59,153 bases of DNA, taken from assembly GCF_000003605.2 (NCBI RefSeq), contig NW_003152754.1, forward strand, positions 15,981 to 75,133, given 5' to 3'. Below the pieces are notes generated by a model. It saw only the letters and a list, made by a program, of their open reading frames with translations, was not told the DNA's origin and searched no databases. Source of the DNA: Saccoglossus kowalevskii (lineage: Eukaryota > Hemichordata > Enteropneusta > Harrimaniidae). Numbering within the stretch: position 1 is the first letter of the stretch; each line of letters opens with the position of its first letter. Of this stretch, positions 12,019 through 59,153 are shown in pieces. The translations under genes were made by a program, and so were the position numbers.

Positions 12019-12831
12019 TTAAAAATAAAAATACATTTTTACATATTCATCCCTTAAATGTTTTTTAAATGATTGACGAAAATGTGATTTTGAAATTTCT
12101 TCCCTGATTTCGATTGGAATGTCATTCCAGACTTTGGGGCCTGTATATGCTATAGCAATTTGTCCTAAATGTTGTGTTTGCATGAATCGATATTCTGTAT
12201 CATATTCATGGTTAACAAATGTAAAATAATCTGACATGCTATGAGCTGAATAATGGTGAATTGAACCATGTATTAAAGTAGCAATTGAGAGACGATGTAA
12301 TTTGTAAATATCAATGATATTAAGTTGATAGAATAAAGGTGATAAGTGTGTGGTAAATGGCGTAGAGAGTATAATGCGGGCAATCATTTTCTGGGCCTTT
12401 AAAATACTAGTACAATTTAGATGAGAAACGTAGGTATTGCCTCGAGGCCATAGGTAATGTGGGGGAATGAATAAATTATAAAGCAAAATTAAGGTGTCTA
12501 GGGTACAATATGTCCAAGTTTGTATAAAATGCCATACTTTTTTTCTAATAGATGTAATATTTTTTTTCAATGTGCCTGGTCCATGTGAGGTGTTTATCTA
12601 ACACAACACCGACAAAAGGGACCTCGTCTACCTCATCAATACAGTCACCCCTTATTGAGACACACCCAGTCTTCCTCATGTTCGTCCGTTTGCCCCTAAA
12701 ACTTATAAAATATGTCTTATTTCTATTTATAGTTAGTCTGTTTGTATCACACCATAAAACAATGTCACTTAGATGGGAGGCCGCTTCTGAAAGATTAATA
12801 TTGTTATTGATGCTCTCACCAGGGTGTGCTG
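12019..12831 (-). mobile_element. Non-LTR retrotransposon reverse-transcriptase C-terminal fragment (frameshifted)
   Basis: On the minus strand an open frame begins near 12827 (HPGESINNNINLSEAASHLS) and continues through LWCDTNRLTINRNKTYFISF and VVLDKHLTWTRHIEK, the thumb-proximal block typical of metazoan LINE reverse transcriptases. At about 12560, in an oligo-A run, the frame shifts to a second ORF (FIPPHYLWPRGNTYVSHLNC, LYQLNIIDIYKLHRL, AYTGPKVWNDIP), which is the usual LINE C-terminal region ending at 12019. The 5' two thirds, with the catalytic YADD region, is missing. It is a dead 5'-truncated copy. Confidence 0.78.
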
Positions 12832-14391
12832 GACTTTTCAGGTCAGAACCTCAGAGGCTCAGAGTCTCAGAGGTTGAGTATCAAAGGATAATATATAATA
12901 TTAATATTATTGAATAACATTTTTTTAATTTTTAAATATTTAAGACATCATAATCCAGGTCTTAATGACTTGAAAAATAAAAGTGAGAAACAATAAAATG
13001 TGGGTAAAATGTATTTTTGTATATGGACGGTCGTAGCGGGCGTAACGTAACCTAACGTAAAGTAGTTCTTGCATTGTGCAGCGATTTTGTGTATTGTTAC
13101 ATTTTAGTTGGATGTCATTTCATGTGTGATTTTTAAAAGGCTGACATCTCTCGCCACTGCATCGTGACACTTTTGATTCTTCGAAACGACGACCGATACT
13201 CACAATTACTTCCCGGTAAATCAATGCACGCGTTGTGCGTTTATATGCTGTTTGAGCAGAAGACGTTCCCATAGGACCCACACACAAGTTAATTCGAGCG
13301 AGGTACAAGCTTGCTCGTCAATATTTATTTGCCACATGCTTTTGCCATATTGTCAACTAAGATTTCAATATTTTTCTGCATTTATTCAGTACTATAAATA
13401 TAATTATGCATTTGGAAAGTATATATTATATACACAGTCCAGTCCAATTTTGTACAATACATTGATGGCAGGAAAAAATAACCAAACAAATCACTGTAAG
13501 ACTAGTATTTATGCAATGACCAAATTTATGTAAAGGTGTTCACTAAATGAACTAGTGTATGTAATTTATAGGACGCCTTAAATGTCAAACTTGTATATTG
13601 TCGAGTGAGCTGCATTTTTTTTTATTTGTATGCAAATGAGTTTAGTTTTGTTACATTTAGCAGCCACAATAATCTGTGTTAAAAAGGCCATTACATATCC
13701 CTACTAAGTTTGGTCCAAACATATGCAAATATCTAATTTATGAAATTAGCATATTTGGTCCATAACCTAATCAGATCTGAGGAGTATCCAAAAGCACACT
13801 TGTAGTACCAAATTGCCTTAAAATATTCTTGAGATTTTCATGATACACAGACAACGAAACTTTAAAGCTCCTAATTACCCCACCCCCTGCATATATAATT
13901 ATCAATCCCATTCATATTGAGCATTTTATCAAGAATGACCTGTGAGATTCAACCTTTGAGGCTTTTTGCATTGTGTTAAATACACATTGTAATTTAATTT
14001 GTTGAATTTCAGAGACTGGATCTATTACGGTTTTCTCAATATATAGAATGTGATAATTAGAGATGATCTACTCATCCGAAGACACACCTACAAAACATGA
14101 TTTAAAATACCCCATAGAAAATGCTCAACATACTATAACATTTAATCATCAAAATTGTGTTATCGTCGTTGATCACGCCCTCTCGCGGGAGCAACATACT
14201 CATCCGTTCTACGTAAATATGTTTTTTCAAGCGAGTAGAAAAACAACACACTATAGTTAGCGAGAATGGATTGTATTTCTATATTTCAAACTATTTTCAA
14301 ATAATCATGGTTTATACACATATAAAACAAGGGGCTTTCACAATACCAGCACATGCCTCTGAGCCTCTGAAGCTCTAACCTCTGAAAAGTC
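12832..14391. mobile_element. Candidate inverted-repeat element, ~1.56 kb
   Basis: The left end GACTTTTCAGGTCAGAACCT and right end (reverse complement GACTTTTCAGAGGTTAGAGC) are imperfect inverted copies, both followed inward by a CAGAGGCTCAGAG block. This gives ends of about 34 bp. The left end sits exactly where the LINE frame stops, which suggests insertion into or next to the LINE. No transposase ORF and no clear target duplication were found, so this is a non-autonomous candidate. Confidence 0.45.
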
Positions 14392-15180
14392 AACTACACC
14401 GTGATTAGGTGTTGGTATTTAAGGGATTTTTCCACACAAAAATGCCGAATTCGACCGAATTTTGTTATCGATTGGCTTAATATAAGCCCAACGGATCGTA
14501 TTTTTGTGAAAGATTGGTATTTTTGTACTGATTTGTGGGAATCTGAAAAATGCGTTTCACAACTTGTCTCTTATTTAGTTTTATGCCGCATTCAAGATGG
14601 CGGCCCCCATATAGTAAATATTGCAATGATTTTATTATTCACGTATGCGCCAGCTGACTGTGGTTGCCCGTAGTCGAACTTAGGGACGACGTCAAAAGAT
14701 CGATGTCGGATAAAAAACTTAATTCCTTTAATTTTTTTTCAAACCCCCTCACGCCCACTGAAACGTAATTGATAAATATTGACCATGGCGTCAGACTACA
14801 TTCACCATTAAATACAAATTGATAATCGGACAGTAGTATTGCATAGCAGTTGGTTGTCGGGTGGGTATAACAAGACTTTACAAATGCACTTCATTTGACG
14901 CACATATTTACACTCGAATCAAACCATTTTCCTTTCTTGGATGTTTTTTTTATTTTTTTTTTTTTCGGTTAATTCTGTCCATGAGTGGATAGAAAAAAAA
15001 CGAACTACAAATACTCCAAGATTCTTTTGACTTCATTAAAAATTAAAATCGTTTTTGTAGGATGGAAACTTTTTGAGGTCAAAATCCCCCACCCCAAACT
15101 AAAGCAACTAAAACGTTCAGATTTCAAAATCAACACACGTGAAATCAATAGGAAGGAACCTCCGTTGTTAGAGCGCCCGC
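14392..15180. other. Intergenic, upstream of NDUFS2
   Basis: Short ORFs only. A CAAGATGGCGGCC string at about 14593 resembles a YY1 site. A poly-T run lies at about 14945-14966. Confidence 0.45.
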
Positions 15181-15266
15181 ACACAACCAATATTGGTTGA
15201 CTGTACCAATTGGAGTAAACAAATAACAAGCAGCCGGCAATTCACCTCGAACGACCTCGCTCAAAG
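15181..15266 (+). promoter_or_regulatory. NDUFS2 proximal promoter / 5' UTR with CCAAT boxes
   Basis: A CCAATATTGG double CCAAT box starts at 15187 and a CCAATTGG at 15206, 60-80 bp before the start codon. This is the position and type of NF-Y sites in many nuclear genes for mitochondrial proteins. The start itself lies in CAAAGATGGCG, which fits both a strong Kozak context (A at -3, G at +4) and a YY1-like motif. GC rises here relative to the flanks. No transcription start was measured. Confidence 0.4.
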
Positions 15267-55314
<40,048 letters not shown>

Positions 55315-55523
55315 TTTGCTGCAAAGGATGATGCTGTGCAACTGTTTATTGTTAAACTGGAGTTATTTTTTTTTTGTAAATAGATTAAACCATTTAAGAG
55401 GGCAAATGATTAGATTTTCTCAGTTTTTGCTTCTGTACATGTGTAGATGCATTTATTAGCATGGAAGGGTGTATTTAGGATTCTATAGCTCACACTTCTA
55501 TAGCCACCACCAACCTTACTGTT

Positions 55524-55529
55524 AATAAA
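55524..55529 (+). terminator. NDUFS2: Poly(A) signal AATAAA, NDUFS2 distal 3' UTR
   Basis: AATAAA about 210 nt after the distal stop codon. A second AATAAA at 56232 would give a UTR of about 920 nt. Confidence 0.5.
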
Positions 55530-56239
55530 ATCTAATATGTAATCCTCACTTTGCACTGTAACCATTCAACATCTGAAGTCTGTACATTTTAAGCATTTTT
55601 ATATATTTACCGATACAAAGTAAATTACATCAACATAACATCACAGCCCTTGATACATCAAGAGTGAGTGATAGGTTCAAAAGCTGCCAACTTGAACACC
55701 GCTATGGTTCATATAGAAAATGAATGTTGGTTAATGCCATCTTGCACATTCATATCTGTTTTTTTATAATCCATGGTGATGTTTGAGTGGACAGCCAATA
55801 AGCAAATCCAGAGCCTATCTGATTCTGACAATTAATTCAGTTGAGCAGAATTTGAGATTTTATGTCATTTTCTTCACACTCTCCTTATGGGTTCATTGTT
55901 AAAATTGATGTCAGCAGAGTTTTGAGACTGACAGTTCATTGGTCCATTGCGGTGAATGCGTACATTGTTGATATGAATCCTAACATGTTTCAAAATTTAC
56001 ATAATATCATTCAATTTAAGTTTTCAACAAGATACGTTTCCAAATATATTGAATGCTCGTAATCGATACAAATGTAGATGTAGAACTGGAAATTGGTTTG
56101 AAATTTTGTTACATATCCAGCTTTTGGATATCCCCCACCACATGTTACTTGAAGAAACAAACTTTGCAGAATAATGGATGCAAGACTACTGTGCTGAGTG
56201 TTTTGACTGCTGTGTAATGACGAGAAACACAAATAAAGA

Positions 56240-57658
56240 TTTAATTTAGAATGATTCCAATGTCTTATTTATTAAGTTTGCTACCTAAAAAGGGCTATCC
56301 ATATTACTGATTGTTTGTCTGTGTCAATTTTCAAATTTTCCATATAGCATATAGCTTCAGTGGTTCCCTTCATGAAGATGTTTTTCCTCACAACCGAAAT
56401 TTCTCAATTTAGACACAGTAACTCCTAGTAGAGTGACTATGGTTTAGATCTGACCTACTGCATGGTTGAATACTTGTGATTTAGGTATTTATAAAATTGA
56501 ATCATGCCCCCCCCCCCTCACATAACCACCTGTATGCGGCAAACCCTAATACGCGGAATTCCAATTTATAAACTGTTCATAGATTAGTTTGTAGAGTTTA
56601 CCATAACAGCCAGCCTTAACAATGGCAAGATAAATTGTATGTTTTAAGTAAGACTGTGAAATGCCCACCCACACATTTCCCAATTTGGATTTTTGATCCG
56701 CTGAAATACAGTCATTGATTTTTAGTTGAAAATGATTACTCGTGTCCGAATTAATTTGAGATATTTCTTGTGTTGTAGCCACGCCCACATATCCTGAAAC
56801 AGTCGACTCGCGACTGTTTCCGACTCTAGCCGAAGTAAATGGGCGACACCAAACGGCAAAGTACGAAACGAAGCCATATACTTGCGCTGTGCTTTTATAA
56901 TACTGCGTCATATAACGAAAATGTCAACGATATATATTATATATTTCGGTCGGCGCTTTTTTGAAACGTATTTTTGGCGAGCTTAGCAATGCATATAGTA
57001 TTAGTGTGAGAATTCATGAGTTTCCAAACGATCCACAGGTGTGACATCAGTAGACAAAATCAATGAGAAAACGTTGAGATGGGCATTCTCCTTATACCGT
57101 CATACCGCAAATTCTTACGCAGAATATCTGTCCTTACTCAATGTTTATAAAAGAACAGCTTGGGTTTAAAGACAAGTGCTGAAAACTTATACCTTGCACA
57201 CTTTTTATAATGTTTATTTCCCTTTACTTCCTCCTAAGAGGTATGAGAGAACTTAATAATGTACATTACACAATAAATTTGAATAACGTGTGTGATTAGC
57301 CCCAAGACAATGTAATACTAGTATATTTATACCATTACAACAATTAAAACTGCTTCATAATCTAATTACAAAACTTAGAGGTTCAATAATTCAAGTTGAT
57401 TTGATGAATTGAATAACTGTTTCATTTTTCTTGTATTTGGTCTAAAACAATAATATGGTTTTAATAATTTTGACCTCATTGTATGGAAAGCAACGCACTC
57501 AAACAGATAGTGAAATTCATCACTAATATAATTGCATGGGCATATTCGATCATGAGTAGCAACATTTTAATAGCGATCAGTCATAATAGGTAACTATGAT
57601 TACGACATCTACATAACTATACGGTGAGCTGGGTCAAGGCACAAGAGGTATTTTGAAA
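56240..57658. other. Intergenic, downstream of NDUFS2
   Basis: A C-run at 56506-56518 and a GC-richer patch near 56760-56880. No exon or element recognised. Confidence 0.45.
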
Positions 57659-58210
57659 TTAACAACGAATTTTTAATAATTCTTTAATTTGTACGCAAGC
57701 CATTTTCGTGCATTTCAGAATTCCAATTATTTTGCGTGTAATATCCAATAACCGTAATTTCATGCTTTGTTCAAGCCATGTTCTATTCATGTGTGTCTCG
57801 CTCAGCCAAAGGTTCGGCATACCAGACTTGTCAAGTATATCCTTGATTTTAGTCATCCAAGGACATTTGTATATAACTTTATCGTACAAAGATTTCATTA
57901 AATTATACAATAAATGAGATAGTTTATGTGATTTACTATGAATAATACTACTCCAGAATTGCAGCATTCTGTTTTCAACAAGCATAGCAAGTCAAACCTC
58001 CCCAAGCTCACCATAAATCATACAATTTGCATTACTATCGTTTAAATTAAGTAGTCTCTCAACATTTCAGATAAAACGTTTCTAATTGAGTAAGGTCGGA
58101 ATAGCCCAATATTTCACAACCATACAATAAGGTTGGTGATACTATTTGATCAAACAATTCGAGCCTTACCCCAATATTACATTTAAAGAAATCAGATTTT
58201 AAAGAACAAG
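57659..58210 (-). mobile_element. LINE reverse-transcriptase 3' fragment
   Basis: The minus strand reads RLELFDQIVSPTLLYGCEIL then GYSDLTQLETFYLKC, typical of the post-palm region of CR1/L2-group LINEs (pattern LFD..V.PVLLYGCE.WG). After a frame break it continues with NRMLQFWSSIIHSKSHKLSH, LLYNLMKSLYDK and the C-terminal region to 57659. It is 5'-truncated and frameshifted. Confidence 0.72.
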
Positions 58211-59153
58211 ATGCCGGACAAGCCCATATTCACCGCGTCGGCTTTCTAAGAGAGCAAAACGCCGGGTAAGTGTTTCAAATGTTTTAAGGTAGAGACGCAG
58301 TTTTTACCTGACAGGTATTTTAATTAGTTAATTAGGAAACCAAGATGACCTCCTTTGTCTACAAAACTATATATTTTCGGAAAGCTTATTGTATGAATTT
58401 TAAAATTTTGTTAGTATTTTTTTTCCATGGACACTGTAGTTTGAAATATGCACAAAATGAGCTTTTTTGGCCAAAAGTGATTTAAAAAAAAATAGCTTCT
58501 AAACCATGCTTTTGTTGCCTGTCAAAATTAGTTTATGGGTACATCTGTTTACTATGAAGAAAGTGCCGTTTTGAAAACTGTCTACCAGTTGTCAATTTTG
58601 CAGGGCAGCAGCTCAAATTTCACTACTTTAAGTTTATGCATAAATTAACACCCAGGCTAGTTGTCTGTACGATTTTTGTAACACTGTTCAACCAAAAACA
58701 ATGCCCCGACGGCGTTTTGAAGATAAACACATTGTCAATCGTTTGTGAAAATTTCAAAACAAAAAGTCAAAGCGTCTAGGAGCTATTTTTTTTAAAGTTC
58801 TGGGATGTGCACTCAAAAGAAGCCGAGATAATTGCTAATTTGCATAACAATTCTCTCAGTAAGAAGTTTGCTAATGCTCATAATTAAAATGCCTGTAACA
58901 GTTCCAAATTTAAATGTATTATCGTTTTGTTAAAAGTAGTGCATAATATGGAGATCCCTTCATTTCTTTTTTTCACCATGTTTTTTTATATTATTTATGT
59001 ACAGCCTTGCTAAATCTTGCTAAGCATTCAAAAGAGAATGTTTGCACCTGTTATCTATATTTTAAAATCGTTTTTTGAGTATTTTCCACTATTCATAATT
59101 CTACAAAATTTTAACAATCTATAACCAAGACTATTTGGATAATAAAAAACAAA
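58211..59153. other. Right end, nothing recognised
   Basis: AT-rich sequence with several homopolymer runs. No coding or repeat feature could be supported. Confidence 0.5.

Overview
The window is nuclear DNA from a multicellular animal, almost certainly a bilaterian invertebrate. Genes are split into short exons with GT-AG junctions and long introns, the base composition is AT-rich, and the sequence between exons is packed with decayed transposons of several classes (hAT, pogo/Tigger, DIRS-like, LINE 3' ends, short inverted-repeat elements). No prokaryotic operons, tRNA or rRNA genes, or CRISPR arrays were seen. I could not fix the species; a marine deuterostome or lophotrochozoan would fit. 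Two assembly gaps are present, 11107-11565 (459 N) and 32716-32765 (50 N).

Left part (1-9302, minus strand): two tandem paralogues of the four-jointed / FJX1 Golgi cadherin-domain kinase. The upstream copy (here B, 9302 to 5818) is complete in five exons whose phases all agree. The second copy (A, 3521 to 389) has the same exon plan, but its final exon lies beyond the left edge. A has lost the paired cysteines of exon 2 that B keeps.

Middle left (10963-15180): an isolated exon-like block ends with a donor at the edge of the first gap. It is followed by a frameshifted LINE reverse-transcriptase tail that abuts a ~1.56 kb inverted-repeat element.

Middle and right (15180-56240, plus strand): one 40 kb gene, NDUFS2 (49-kDa core subunit of mitochondrial complex I). 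I could place exon 1 with its mitochondrial presequence and nine further exon positions, all joining in phase. The exon expected between 32324 and 33562 (about 51 codons) is absent and probably lies in the 50-N gap, which also cuts a 27-bp tandem repeat. The last coding exon exists twice, at 53534 and 55277. Each has its own acceptor and stop and encodes the same 12-residue C-terminus except for one residue, which suggests alternative last exons.

The NDUFS2 introns hold the mobile DNA: a ~1 kb family with AACGGGGACT ends and palindromic GGCCATTTT blocks, a TA-flanked 1.86 kb inverted-repeat element, a TAGCT-ended family, a decayed ZNF862-type hAT transposase, pogo/Tigger pieces and DIRS-like pieces. 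After the gene comes a LINE 3' fragment (57659-58210, minus).
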